Shown here one piece after another: positions 37,009 through 46,461 of a stretch of 64,000 nucleotides of DNA (positions within the stretch are counted from its first letter, which is position 1; the number at the start of each line of letters is the position of its first letter). Under the pieces are notes generated by a model. The model ran no database searches and was not told the DNA's origin. It saw only the letters and a list, made by a program, of their open reading frames with translations. The stretch lies in the NCBI RefSeq assembly GCF_028765545.1, contig NZ_JARACP010000005.1, forward strand, positions 186,001-250,000, given 5' to 3'. Both the position numbers and the translations under genes were made by a program. Source of the stretch: Aliivibrio sp. S4MY1. Its GTDB lineage: Bacteria; Pseudomonadota; Gammaproteobacteria; Enterobacterales; Vibrionaceae.

Positions 37009-37045
37009 TAAACCCGTTGAACTCTCATTCAACGGGTTTATTTTT
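37009..37045. terminator. Bidirectional terminator between M15 peptidase and speB
   Basis: TAAACCCGTTGAA pairs with TTCAACGGGTTTA around a six-base loop and is followed by five Ts. Confidence 0.9.
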
Positions 37046-37061
37046 ACTCAGTTTATAACGG

Positions 37062-37988
37062 TTATTTGTTTAAACGATTCGCAGTCCAAACATACAGAAG
37101 CTCTAAAGCAATCGTCGCACCAGCCAGTGCTGTGATATCACTTTGGTCGTACGCAGGTGATACTTCTACCACATCCATACCAACCATGTTGATGCCTTGC
37201 AAACCACGGATGATTTTTAAGATTTTATCTGAATTCAAACCACCACAAACAGGTGTACCTGTACCCGGTGCAAATGCAGGATCAAGACAATCGATATCAA
37301 ACGTTAGGTATACTGGTTTATCACCAACAATGCCTTTTATTTGTTCAATAATCGCATCAACACTCATGTCATTGGCTTGCATGGCGTTAATTACATTAAA
37401 GCCGTGATCTTTTTGATCATACTCAGTACGAATACCAATCTGCACTGAATGCTCAGGCGAAATTAACCCTTCATTTGGTGCATGGTAAAACATAGTACCG
37501 TGATCGTAACGACTGCCATGGCTATAAGTATCAGTATGAGCATCAAAATGAATTAATGCCATTTCACCATATTTTTTACCATAAGCACGTAACAAAGGCA
37601 GAGTAATAAAGTGATCACCACCTAAACCTAATAACGTTTTACCACTATCTAAAATAGCATCAGCTGCAGCTTCAAGGCGTACCGTTAAATCTTCTGCATC
37701 GCCCGTATCAAAAACAAGGTCACCTGAATCGATAACTTTAGTATGATCAAATACATTGAAATCCCATGGGAATTTTTTGCCTTCCCACGCTAGATTTACT
37801 GATGCACGACGGATCGCGTCAGGGCCTAAACGCGCACCAGGACGACCTGAGGTTGCCATATCTAATGGCGCACCTAACACAACGATGTCAGCATCGTTAT
37901 CAATTGGGTTTTGTACCAATGGGCGACGCATAAATGTCATTGCATTTGAGTACAATGAATAATCTTTTTTGGTAAATAAATCGTTCAT
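37062..37988 (-). CDS. speB: Agmatinase SpeB
   Basis: SpeB hydrolyses agmatine to putrescine and urea with two Mn ions. The 308-residue ureohydrolase shows all metal motifs: [20 protein letters not shown] and [18 protein letters not shown], plus [12 protein letters not shown]. It starts on the last base of the speA stop (TAATG), so it is translationally coupled, and together they form the arginine-to-putrescine route. Confidence 0.97.
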   Translation of the reverse strand: MNDLFTKKDYSLYSNAMTFMRRPLVQNPIDNDADIVVLGAPLDMATSGRPGARLGPDAIRRASVNLAWEGKKFPWDFNVFDHTKVIDSGDLVFDTGDAEDLTVRLEAAADAILDSGKTLLGLGGDHFITLPLLRAYGKKYGEMALIHFDAHTDTYSHGSRYDHGTMFYHAPNEGLISPEHSVQIGIRTEYDQKDHGFNVINAMQANDMSVDAIIEQIKGIVGDKPVYLTFDIDCLDPAFAPGTGTPVCGGLNSDKILKIIRGLQGINMVGMDVVEVSPAYDQSDITALAGATIALELLYVWTANRLNK

Positions 37989-39898
37989 TAAAAATCTTCC
38001 AAATAGGTGTAACCCATTAAGCCTTGCTCTAACTCTTCAAGCACGCTTTGTTGTTCTTCTTCTGCAACTTTCGCTGTCACCATGTCTTTGTAGTTTTGAC
38101 GGATCAAATCCACATCAATATGCACATAACGCATCATATCTTCAACGGTATCGCCTTCATTGATATAATCAATATTCGCTTCACCATTTTCATCAACATT
38201 TACAACAACGCTGTGGGTATCACCAAATAGGTTATGCATATCACCCAAGATCTCTTGGTATGCACCCACTAAGAAGAAGCCCATCAAATAAGGTTCATCA
38301 GGGTTCCAAGCCGGTACTGGCAGTGTGGTTTCAATACCTTGGCCATCAACGTATTGGTCAATCGTACCGTCTGAGTCACACGTAATATCCAGCACAACTG
38401 CGCGATGTTCGTCCGCATTATCAAGACCACTTAACGGCATAACAGGGAATACCTGATCAATACCCCACGCATCCGGTAACGATTGGAACAGAGAGAAGTT
38501 CACAAAGAATTTATCCGCTAAACGCTCACTCAATTCATCTAGAATTGGACGGTGGTAACGGTTCTTGGTGCTCATTTTTACGCTTAATTCATAGTTAATA
38601 CGTAATGATATTTGTTCTGCCCATGCACGGTGTTGCAGGTTAATCATGCCTGTCGCAAACTGATTATGCGCTTCTGCTACGTCACATTGAGTATCGTTAT
38701 AAATCTCAATTAATGCGCGATCATCGCCGCCATTTTCTAACTGCTCTAGGTTACGCCACATATTGTGTAATAACAAAGGATCATCACCACAAGGCGCTTC
38801 TATTGCTTCTGGCGTGTAGCTTTCAGTTCCAATAACGTTAGTAATTAACACCGCGTGATGCGCCGTTAACGAACGACCAGATTCAGAAATGATCACTGGC
38901 ATTGGTTGTGAGTAAAGCTGACAAATGTCACCGATTGTCATCACGATATTACGCGCGTATTCCGCCAAGCCGTAATTCATCGAGTTAGATGATTGACTGC
39001 GAGTACCATCGTAATCCACCGCCAAACCACCACCCACATCGAGGTATTTTAGTTTTGCGCCAATATCACGTAATTCACAATAAAAACGGGCCGCTTCACT
39101 TACACCATTACGCACATCACGAATGTTGGCCATTTGTGAGCCAAGGTGGAAATGCACAAGCTCTAAAATATCTAGTTGGTCTTCTGCTTTCAGACGGTTA
39201 ATTACCGTCAATACTTGAGAGGCAGACAAACCAAATTTCGATTTTTCACCACCACTTGCTTGCCATTTTCCTGCGCCTTGAGAAGCAAGACGAATACGCA
39301 AACCAAGGCGTGGTTTAACACCTAATGCTTTTGCTTCAGATAGAACTAAATCTAATTCTGATAATTTTTCAAGAACGATAAAAACACTGTGACCAAGTTT
39401 CTCACCAATCAGTGCTAAGCGTACGTACTCGCGGTCTTTATAACCGTTACATACGATAACTGAACTCGCTTTTTGAGCTAGCGCTAGTACGGCCAATAGC
39501 TCAGGCTTACTGCCCGCCTCTAGACCTAATTGCTTTTGCTCTAATTGCGCCTGACTTGCAAGAATTTCATCAACCACTTCTTTTTGTTGGTTTACTTTAA
39601 TTGGGTAAACAAGAAGATAGTGGTTTTCATATTGGTATTCATCAATCGCTTGGTTAAATGCATTACAAATATTATGTACGCGCTGATGAACGATTTGGGG
39701 AAAACGAACCAAAGCAGGCAATCCGATATTTCGCTGCTCTAATTGATTCACAATATGACTTAATGGGACTTGATGATCAGATTCACTACGTGGTGAAACA
39801 TACACTTCACCATTATCATCAATACCGTAAAAACCTTGGCTCCAGTGCTTTACATTATACTCAGCACGGATACGATCCAAATTAACCGAATGTTCCAA
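37988..39898 (-). CDS. speA: Biosynthetic arginine decarboxylase SpeA
   Basis: SpeA converts arginine to agmatine using PLP and Mg. It has 636 residues, as usual for the family. Visible are the PLP lysine in [14 protein letters not shown] (Lys101), the glycine-rich phosphate site [28 protein letters not shown], and [11 protein letters not shown] with the second active-site Cys-Asp. It starts near 39898 with the family N-terminus [25 protein letters not shown]-like order. First gene of speA-speB. Confidence 0.97.
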   Translation of the reverse strand: MEHSVNLDRIRAEYNVKHWSQGFYGIDDNGEVYVSPRSESDHQVPLSHIVNQLEQRNIGLPALVRFPQIVHQRVHNICNAFNQAIDEYQYENHYLLVYPIKVNQQKEVVDEILASQAQLEQKQLGLEAGSKPELLAVLALAQKASSVIVCNGYKDREYVRLALIGEKLGHSVFIVLEKLSELDLVLSEAKALGVKPRLGLRIRLASQGAGKWQASGGEKSKFGLSASQVLTVINRLKAEDQLDILELVHFHLGSQMANIRDVRNGVSEAARFYCELRDIGAKLKYLDVGGGLAVDYDGTRSQSSNSMNYGLAEYARNIVMTIGDICQLYSQPMPVIISESGRSLTAHHAVLITNVIGTESYTPEAIEAPCGDDPLLLHNMWRNLEQLENGGDDRALIEIYNDTQCDVAEAHNQFATGMINLQHRAWAEQISLRINYELSVKMSTKNRYHRPILDELSERLADKFFVNFSLFQSLPDAWGIDQVFPVMPLSGLDNADEHRAVVLDITCDSDGTIDQYVDGQGIETTLPVPAWNPDEPYLMGFFLVGAYQEILGDMHNLFGDTHSVVVNVDENGEANIDYINEGDTVEDMMRYVHIDVDLIRQNYKDMVTAKVAEEEQQSVLEELEQGLMGYTYLEDF

Positions 39899-40197
39899 AT
39901 CTCGACCTCACATAAATAGGGCCATCAAAAGAAAATACCTCGTTGGAATATCGAAGCATAACCTAGGGCGTGTTATCCCTAACAATCCTTGTAATCTAAC
40001 AAATTGTCGACGGCATTAACTAACATTCTTTAAACGTAGTCCAATAATGAATATTTATCGTAAGAATCGAAAAAATTTGTCGTTATTTTGGTTCAAAATT
40101 GAGAGATAAAACTGTAACGCTTTTTGTCATTATCCTTGTTTATCTGATACGAAACAGTAGAATCTCATTCAACATTTGCTGTAATTAATATGTTCTT
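39899..40197. other. Divergent promoter region of speA and the HMG-CoA reductase gene
   Basis: About 300 bp, AT-rich. It must hold both promoters. I see no convincing operator, and no ribosome site directly before the HMG-CoA reductase ATG. Confidence 0.35.
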
Positions 40198-41457
40198 ATG
40201 CCAAAACTGAATCTGCATCGCCGTGACTATGTATCAATCTTAGGAGGCGATATCTCTGCAGATAAATTAGAGCAATCGCTCAATCCACATTTTGAAAAAC
40301 CACTAAACAAAATCACTCCAAGCCCTTACCTAACTGAAAAAAACCTTACTCGCCGTTGGGATAAACTTGGAAAACCTGAACTCCAATCAGAACTTCTTGA
40401 TCCACATACCCAAAATCAAATGCATGTGTACGAGAAAAACATCGAGCATTTTATTGGCACAGTAAAACTTCCAGTTGGTCTTGCAGGCCCATTACGTGTG
40501 AATGGCTTATTTGCCAATAATGATTACTTGGTGCCTCTTGCCACCACAGAAGCCGCCTTAGTTGCCTCTTATAACCGCGGAGCACAGCTATTGACGGCAA
40601 GTGGCGGCGCAAGTGCCATGCTGTTAAACGAAGGAGTAACACGAACGCCTGCGTTTGCTTTTTTTAGTTTAGCCGAAGCGGGACAATTTGTGGCATGGGC
40701 GGTGACTCAATACGACACATTCAAACAACTGGCTGAATCCACCACCTCTCATGGGAAACTCAGCGACATTAATATCAGTATTGAAGGCAATCATGTTTAT
40801 CTGGTCTTTGAGTTTTTAACTGGTGACGCTTCAGGACAAAACATGGTCACTATTGCTACCAATGCCGTGTTTAGCTACATCATGGAAAACTCTCCAATTA
40901 CTCCAGAGAATGCCTATTTAGATGGCAATTTATCAGGTGATAAAAAAGCCAGCAGCCAAACTTTGCGTAGTGTTCGAGGTAAAAAAGTTACTGCAGAAGC
41001 ACACATCCCTGCGGAGTTAGTGAAAAAATACCTACACACTACCCCTGAAAAAATGATGCAGTTTACCCAAATGAGTACGGTTGGAGCCACACTCAGTGGA
41101 ACCATTGGTATTAATGCACATTATGCTAACGCCCTTGCCGCTCTTTATATCGCTTGTGGGCAAGATGCGGCATGTGTAGCTGAATCAGCCATTGGGATGA
41201 CACGCATTGAAGTGGATAGAAATGGTGACTTATATGCAAGTGTCACTCTACCTAACCTTATGCTTGGGACAGTTGGTGGTGGTACCGGATTACCAAGCCA
41301 AAAAGCGTGCTTAGAATTAATGGGATTACATGGCGCAGGTAAATCTCAAGCACTGGCTGAAGTATGTGCGGCTTTATGTTTAGCTGGAGAGCTATCCATC
41401 GTAGGGGCATTCTGTGCGGGGCACTTCTCTCGAGCACATCATAAATTAGCGCGCTAA
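40198..41457 (+). CDS. mvaA: 3-hydroxy-3-methylglutaryl-CoA reductase, class I
   Basis: HMG-CoA reductase makes mevalonate from HMG-CoA with NADPH. The 419-residue catalytic domain shows class I motifs: LATTEAALVAS (catalytic Glu118), DASGQNMVTIATNA, the Lys in SGDKKASS (about 247), Asp in CGQDAACVAES (about 322), and GTVGGGTGLPSQK. The C-terminal His is in GHFSRAHHK. No membrane domain is present. An in-frame stop lies a few codons upstream, so the ATG at 40198 is the first possible; there is no clear ribosome site. No other mevalonate-pathway gene is nearby. Class I in bacteria is rare outside vibrios and their transfers, so a lateral origin is likely. Confidence 0.93.
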   Translation: MPKLNLHRRDYVSILGGDISADKLEQSLNPHFEKPLNKITPSPYLTEKNLTRRWDKLGKPELQSELLDPHTQNQMHVYEKNIEHFIGTVKLPVGLAGPLRVNGLFANNDYLVPLATTEAALVASYNRGAQLLTASGGASAMLLNEGVTRTPAFAFFSLAEAGQFVAWAVTQYDTFKQLAESTTSHGKLSDINISIEGNHVYLVFEFLTGDASGQNMVTIATNAVFSYIMENSPITPENAYLDGNLSGDKKASSQTLRSVRGKKVTAEAHIPAELVKKYLHTTPEKMMQFTQMSTVGATLSGTIGINAHYANALAALYIACGQDAACVAESAIGMTRIEVDRNGDLYASVTLPNLMLGTVGGGTGLPSQKACLELMGLHGAGKSQALAEVCAALCLAGELSIVGAFCAGHFSRAHHKLAR

Positions 41458-41504
41458 TTAATAGATTGGAATATCCAATATTCGTTAACTAACGCGACAA
41501 TTAA

Positions 41505-42035
41505 TTATTGCTCAACAAAGATAAGTTCATTTATTTTAAAACCTAGTGATTGAGCCGTTGATACAAAACGCTCAATCACTTCTTGATCAACCTCTTTTGT
41601 TCGAGATAGTAACCATAAGTAATCAAGATCAGGGCCTGAGACAAACGCATATTGGTAATTTTCTTTATCTAATTCAAATACCACGTATGAACCGTAGAAA
41701 GGGCCAAAGAACGATACTTTAAGATAACCTTGGTCTTCTGCATCAATGAATTTCGCTTTTCCTTCTGCTTCATTCCACTCCTGCTCTTCTTTTGAATAGC
41801 CTCGATTAATAACCTTAACGCTTCCATCTTCATTAATGCTGTACTCGGCGCTGACTTTACTCAACCCTTCTTCAAAAGAATGATTTAATCGCGCCACTTC
41901 ATACCATTTTCCTAAATAGCGATTTAACTCAAAGCCTGATACAGGTTCAACGCCCTTTGGCATCCCTAAGCAACCACTTAGCATGAATAATACTGTTGCT
42001 ATGAATCCTATTTTTGTTATACGTTTTATCATCAT
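41505..42035 (-). CDS. blc: Outer-membrane lipocalin Blc
   Basis: A bacterial lipocalin (Blc) that binds lysophospholipids or fatty acids at the outer membrane. From the ATG at 42035, which has GGGAGCTAACG upstream, it has 176 residues with a lipobox (FMLSGC). The lipocalin signature is present: ELNRYLGKWYEVARLNHSFEEGL, then the beta-strand set ending GPDLDYLWLLSRTKEV. The longer frame to 42113 would hide the signal peptide. Confidence 0.95.
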   Translation of the reverse strand: MMIKRITKIGFIATVLFMLSGCLGMPKGVEPVSGFELNRYLGKWYEVARLNHSFEEGLSKVSAEYSINEDGSVKVINRGYSKEEQEWNEAEGKAKFIDAEDQGYLKVSFFGPFYGSYVVFELDKENYQYAFVSGPDLDYLWLLSRTKEVDQEVIERFVSTAQSLGFKINELIFVEQ

Positions 42036-42113
42036 CGTTAGCTCCCTTAACTTTATCTTATTAATATTACGGCAGATTAGCGTAAAAAGATCACTTATCG
42101 CATCAATACACAC

Positions 42114-42153
42114 ACAAAAAACGAATTAACTACCCTCTCCGTAATTAATTCGT
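42114..42153 (-). terminator. Terminator after yiaV
   Basis: On the minus strand ACGAATTA and TAATTCGT (42121-42128, 42146-42153) form a stem followed by six Ts. Confidence 0.75.
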
Positions 42154-42186
42154 CTTCTTAACATTGTATTGCTCTACATTATATAA

Positions 42187-43218
42187 CTACAAAGCTTGTA
42201 GATAAGATTTTGCAGCCGTTAGTCTTACCGTCGCTCCACCGATAATATCCATAAACCCTAAAATTGAATGTGGCTTCTCAGCACTTATCCATGCAGAGCC
42301 TGTCGCTCCAATTGGTAGCATATCCATCGTTTCTTGGTCTATCTCAAGAATCACCGTTCGCCCGACTGGTGCCGAACCACGTTGAATATGACGCGATACA
42401 AGCTGCTCTTGAGGTAATAAGCTACCTTGCGCTTCACCAGTCGCATTGACCACACTGTGTACTTTTGCCCTAAAGATTTCCCCCGGATACGCCGTTACAA
42501 AAAACTCACTAAATTGCCCCGGTTTAATATTTTTATACGATTGATCTGGAATACGCATTTCAACAAACTTCTTACTGGTATCCCATAAGTGAAGTGAACC
42601 GATACGAGAGCCGTCAGCAATAAATACGTGTGTCACCATGCCATCAAAAGGCGCGGTGATCGTCAAACGATCCAATTCAAAATTTAAATTCGTAAGTTGA
42701 GCTTTTAAACCTAAGTCTTTGGCTTCTAACACATGAATTTCAGCGATTAACATTTCCACCAAGTCTTGTGATTCCTCAGTATCACGCACTGACACATGCT
42801 CTTTCATTCCTAAGTTTCGCTGATGATTACGCTCTGCTTGCTGTAAAGCGACCTTCTTTGCTTCAATGCTTTTTTCTACTTCTAATTGAGCCGACTCAAC
42901 CTCGATTATCGCAGAAGTAATTTTGTCATCTTTAAGTAGATAAAGTATATCGCCTTTCTTAACATGCTGGTTATGATCAATGTAGATCTCATCAATATGC
43001 TGACCAACGGATGGAGACAGCACAGCGTGAGGCGCTTTAACTGTCGTCGAATTGGTTAAATCCGCTGGCGAATAGAATCGATGTCCAAAAAATAGTGCTA
43101 GTGCTAAAATTACACCCACAAAAGTGGTGACAAAGTAATTCCCCGCAGTTCGCTTTAATACATTAAATTTAAACAATAACCACACGATTAAAATATACGG
43201 CAGCATTATCTCTTTCAT
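42187..43218 (-). CDS. yiaV: HlyD-family membrane fusion protein (YiaV type)
   Basis: A 343-residue HlyD/EmrA-like adaptor with one N-terminal TM (residues 25-45), a lipoyl-like half (HAVLSPSVGQHIDEIYIDHNQHVKKGDILYLL), a coiled coil (about 95-160), and the second half (APFDGMVTHVFIADGSRIG). It overlaps the DUF3302 gene by four bases. This gene order matches E. coli yiaW-yiaV, whose role in transport is unproven; no pump gene is adjacent. Confidence 0.85.
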   Translation of the reverse strand: MKEIMLPYILIVWLLFKFNVLKRTAGNYFVTTFVGVILALALFFGHRFYSPADLTNSTTVKAPHAVLSPSVGQHIDEIYIDHNQHVKKGDILYLLKDDKITSAIIEVESAQLEVEKSIEAKKVALQQAERNHQRNLGMKEHVSVRDTEESQDLVEMLIAEIHVLEAKDLGLKAQLTNLNFELDRLTITAPFDGMVTHVFIADGSRIGSLHLWDTSKKFVEMRIPDQSYKNIKPGQFSEFFVTAYPGEIFRAKVHSVVNATGEAQGSLLPQEQLVSRHIQRGSAPVGRTVILEIDQETMDMLPIGATGSAWISAEKPHSILGFMDIIGGATVRLTAAKSYLQAL

Positions 43219-43526
43219 GATTGTGCCCCTTTAAACCATGCTTGAACTTTATCCCAATCGGTGACAATAGCCAGAACTGCCAGCACCCATAGTGGTTTCC
43301 ACACTAGACCTAAAATACACATCCAAAAAATCAATTTTGCCTGCGCTAAGCCTTTTTCTTTCGCCAAATGCTTTGGAATAGAATGAATATGCCAAATCTT
43401 AGCCGCTACCCATGAAATAATGGCAACCGTAACTAAAACAATAAACCACATAAATACAATGGAATCGAGAAGTGCATAAACACTAGGGAGGTTTTCAAAC
43501 TCTAAACTGGTAGGATGTATCTGCAT
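43215..43526 (-). CDS. yiaW: DUF3302 inner-membrane protein (YiaW type)
   Basis: A 103-residue protein with two hydrophobic segments (about 23-45 and 65-90) flanking a loop with WHIHSIPKHLAKEKG, similar to the DUF3302 loop. It is the first gene of the yiaW-yiaV pair, translationally coupled (four-base overlap) and divergent from a LysR gene. Function unknown. Confidence 0.8.
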   Translation of the reverse strand: MQIHPTSLEFENLPSVYALLDSIVFMWFIVLVTVAIISWVAAKIWHIHSIPKHLAKEKGLAQAKLIFWMCILGLVWKPLWVLAVLAIVTDWDKVQAWFKGAQS

Positions 43527-43735
43527 TGGAACACCTATTGTCGTTATTCTATTTATCCTTAGATTTTAAGCCCTCTTATTCCTTAAAATGGCACATCTAA
43601 ATTCGATATAATGAAGGTAACGAATATGGAGGGCTCTACCAATGGCATACACGTATTGCTGATATAACAGATTTGATATTTCTAATGAATGACGTTAGTT
43701 TATAGTTAATCAACATTTATCAATAAGGGCATAAA

Positions 43736-44656
43736 ATGGATTTAGCCAAATTTGATCTTAATCTACTGAAAACTCTTTTAGTGCTGCTGCAAGAAAAAAA
43801 CACCAATAAAGCAGCTGAGCGACTTAATACTAGCCAACCCGCAGTAAGCCGTACTCTAGCCAAGATCCGAGAAGAGTTTGATGATCCTTTATTTATCCGA
43901 CAGTCTCGTGGGTTAAAACTCACGCCAAAAGCTGAAGAATTAGCGATCAGTTTACCTAAGATCTTCGAAGCGCTTGAAGGAACCCTACAGAGCGACAGCT
44001 TCTCGCCTAAACACCTGACAGGGAAAATCAAGATCGCAATGAATGGGTTTGTGATTGAAACTCATGGTTATCAGATCTGCCAAGCCATTAAAAAAGATGC
44101 GCCTAATGTCTGTATTGAACTGCATAGTTTTACTCAAACCACTGCGGATGATTTAATTAACGGCGAGCTTGATTTTGCTATTAATTATTACCCGATTGAT
44201 ATATCAAAAGAATTAAGACAGCTTCCTGTTGGCCTATTCACTTATGCTGGGATCTGTAATATTAACCATCCAATGGCTAATACAAGCATTGATCTTCAAG
44301 AGGTTTTTAACTACCCACTGGCAGGGTTAATCGTCCCTGAATTTAACTTTAAAACCATGTTAGCCCCTCAATATTCAGATAGAGACATCAGCCATCAACC
44401 TGAATTTCGTTGTCAGCAAGTTAATCCGATTTTAAAGGCTCTTGAAGAATCAGATATGCTTTTCATCGCTCCACAAAGCTTAATGGAAGTGCTTGATCCA
44501 GCAAAATACGCCCTTGTGAAAGTTAAAGATAAATTAAAACGCCATGAGATGAAGATAGGCCTCATCTACAATACTAAGTACATGAATTCAGAAAAATTTA
44601 ATTGGATAGAACGGTTAGTGGATAATATTTTACCACCGAAGATGACGAAGCATTAA
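43736..44656 (+). CDS. LysR family transcriptional regulator
   Basis: A 306-residue LysR regulator. The N-terminal winged helix (LNLLKTLLVLLQEKNTNKAAERLNTSQPAVSRTLAKIREEFDDPLF order) is classic, and the C-terminal effector domain starts about residue 90. It is divergent from yiaW-yiaV, 210 bp away, and so may control them, as LysR genes often do. The effector cannot be predicted. Confidence 0.92.
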   Translation: MDLAKFDLNLLKTLLVLLQEKNTNKAAERLNTSQPAVSRTLAKIREEFDDPLFIRQSRGLKLTPKAEELAISLPKIFEALEGTLQSDSFSPKHLTGKIKIAMNGFVIETHGYQICQAIKKDAPNVCIELHSFTQTTADDLINGELDFAINYYPIDISKELRQLPVGLFTYAGICNINHPMANTSIDLQEVFNYPLAGLIVPEFNFKTMLAPQYSDRDISHQPEFRCQQVNPILKALEESDMLFIAPQSLMEVLDPAKYALVKVKDKLKRHEMKIGLIYNTKYMNSEKFNWIERLVDNILPPKMTKH

Positions 44657-44737
44657 TGCCATGTTGTTGTCATTAGATTTTCATTCTGAAACACCGTACA
44701 ATCGGCGGCAAAATATAAACAGCATAGGTAAATTAGT

Positions 44738-45928
44738 TTGCATACATTAGCGCAGTTACAATCCGGTGAATTACAAGGTATTACTCGATTACAATTAAGT
44801 GAAGGGTTAACAGAGTTTCCACTTGAGATATTATCTCTTGCTGATTCATTAGAAATCTTAGATTTATCGAATAATCAACTAACTACGCTACCAAGTGAGA
44901 TCGCTCAATTACCTAAATTGAAGATCTTCTTTGCATCAAACAACCCATTTACTGTGTTCCCTGATGTTCTGGCACAGTGTCAAAACCTTGAGATGATTGG
45001 ATTCAAATCGTGTCAAATTCAACATGTTCCTGAAGATGCCTTTCCTCCAAAATTGCGTTGGTTGATCTTAACCGATAACCAAGTTGAAGCATTACCAAAC
45101 TCATTGGGTGCCTGCCACTTAATGCAAAAACTGGCATTAGCAGGCAACAAATTGACTGAACTGCCAAGCAACTTGTCTCAACTTCATAACTTGGAATTAC
45201 TGCGTATTTCAGCAAACCAATTAATTGAGTGCCCAGTTCAACTGCTTAATTTACCAAAACTGGCATGGTTTGCCTTTGCGGGTAATCCATTCTGTAAATC
45301 CGATGTGAAAGTGAAATCCGTTCCTAGTATCGCCTCATCGGACTACACTTTAGAAGATGTATTAGGCCAAGGCGCATCAGGTGTCATTTCTAAAGCGCGT
45401 TGGAATAAAGAACAAACAGATTTCCCACAAGAAATTGCCGTTAAAGTATTTAAAGGTGAAGTGACTAGTGATGGTTACCCTGAAGATGAGTTGCAAGCGT
45501 GTTTAAAAGTCGGCAATCACCCAAGTTTGGTACAATCATTAGCACAGGTGAATGAAGACAATCATCTGGCGTTGATCATGAACTTGATCCCTTTACATTA
45601 TAAAAACTTAGGTTTACCGCCAAGTTTAGAAAGCTGCACTCGTGATACTTTTCCTGAAGGGTTTACCTTATCGTTAGAGCACATCAATAAAATGACCGCT
45701 AAAATGCGTAATGTGTTTGACCACCTGCATGATAACCAAGTGTGTCATGGTGACTTGTATGCGCATAATACCTTATTTGATGCAGACGCGAACATTATCT
45801 TTGGCGACTTTGGTGCCGCGAGTATGTACCACATGCTAAGTGATTCTCAACAGAAAAAAATTAGGATTATTGAAGAGCGTGCATTGAATCACTTTATCGA
45901 TGATTTAATGAATGTTCGTATAAAATAA
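44738..45928 (+). CDS. Leucine-rich-repeat protein with Ser/Thr-type kinase domain
   Basis: A 396-residue cytosolic protein with no signal peptide. Residues about 15-190 hold some seven leucine-rich repeats (LEILDLSNNQLTTLPSEIAQL, LRWLILTDNQVEALP, LQKLALAGNKLTELP-type units). Residues about 205-396 form a kinase fold: glycine loop LGQGASGVI, ATP lysine in IAVKVFK (Lys236), catalytic loop HGDLYAHN (Asp339, Asn344) and GDFG (Asp357). All catalytic residues are present, so it is probably active. The start is TTG with AGGTAA eight bases upstream. It stands alone between a LysR gene and a convergent lipoprotein gene. Targets unknown. Confidence 0.85.
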   Translation: MHTLAQLQSGELQGITRLQLSEGLTEFPLEILSLADSLEILDLSNNQLTTLPSEIAQLPKLKIFFASNNPFTVFPDVLAQCQNLEMIGFKSCQIQHVPEDAFPPKLRWLILTDNQVEALPNSLGACHLMQKLALAGNKLTELPSNLSQLHNLELLRISANQLIECPVQLLNLPKLAWFAFAGNPFCKSDVKVKSVPSIASSDYTLEDVLGQGASGVISKARWNKEQTDFPQEIAVKVFKGEVTSDGYPEDELQACLKVGNHPSLVQSLAQVNEDNHLALIMNLIPLHYKNLGLPPSLESCTRDTFPEGFTLSLEHINKMTAKMRNVFDHLHDNQVCHGDLYAHNTLFDADANIIFGDFGAASMYHMLSDSQQKKIRIIEERALNHFIDDLMNVRIK

Positions 45929-45931
45929 ATT

Positions 45932-45978
45932 AATAACCCGCCTTCCCATCAAGGCGGGTTATTAACAGCCTTGATGGG
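45932..45978. terminator. Two mutually exclusive hairpins between convergent genes
   Basis: AATAACCCGCCTT (45932-45944) pairs with AAGGCGGGTTATT (45951-45963). The segment CCCATCAAGGC (45945-45955) can instead pair with GCCTTGATGGG (45968-45978). Neither stem is followed by a clean T-tract, though the minus side runs into AT-rich sequence. Probably the termination zone of the kinase gene and the lipoprotein gene. Confidence 0.65.
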
Positions 45979-45979
45979 T

Positions 45980-46450
45980 TTAATTAATTAACCAATAATT
46001 CTCTTTTTGGTTATTGTGCGCCAAAGTGTAAATAAGAGGTTCCCGATCTTTTTCCATGATCCAGATGATGGTAATTAACTCTTCACAATGATTCGCAACA
46101 CGAAGGTCAAATTTACCAACACCTTGCTCTAAGCGACCTTTAAGTAAACACATATCAAAATCTACTTTAGATAAATCACCTTGTGCTTGGCTATTATCAC
46201 AAATAGAAATAAATGCACGCTTAGTGGAGCGCTCTGAAATATCAACATCAATATCAACGCTATATACCGAACTAAGGCTATTCTCAGCACTAATTTTTAA
46301 ATCTAAAACCGATAATTGAGGGCTCACAGGTGACCCTGTACCAGAACCTGGATCATTTGAGCCACCAGAGCTATCACTATTACAAGCAGTAAGCAGACTA
46401 AAACTAGCAACAAAAAGTAATAGATTCATTTTATTCACGATACTATTCAT
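45980..46450 (-). CDS. Hypothetical exported lipoprotein, partner of LruC-domain gene
   Basis: A 156-residue lipoprotein: signal peptide with lipobox LLTAC, then a Ser/Gly/Pro-rich linker (about residues 24-45) and a small beta-rich domain with four cysteines or so (ICDN, DMCLL, NHCEEL). No named family is recognised. GGAGAG lies before the ATG. It follows the LruC-domain gene by 11 bases, so they are co-transcribed and may form a surface complex. Confidence 0.75.
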   Translation of the reverse strand: MNSIVNKMNLLLFVASFSLLTACNSDSSGGSNDPGSGTGSPVSPQLSVLDLKISAENSLSSVYSVDIDVDISERSTKRAFISICDNSQAQGDLSKVDFDMCLLKGRLEQGVGKFDLRVANHCEELITIIWIMEKDREPLIYTLAHNNQKENYWLIN

Positions 46451-46461
46451 AAGATCTCTCC

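Noticed and set aside
36829-37032. Minus-strand frame with a GSGSGSGS tract
   Set aside because: It is only the reverse reading of the (CCTGAA)7 repeat plus the end of the M15 peptidase gene, has no ribosome site, and crosses a terminator.
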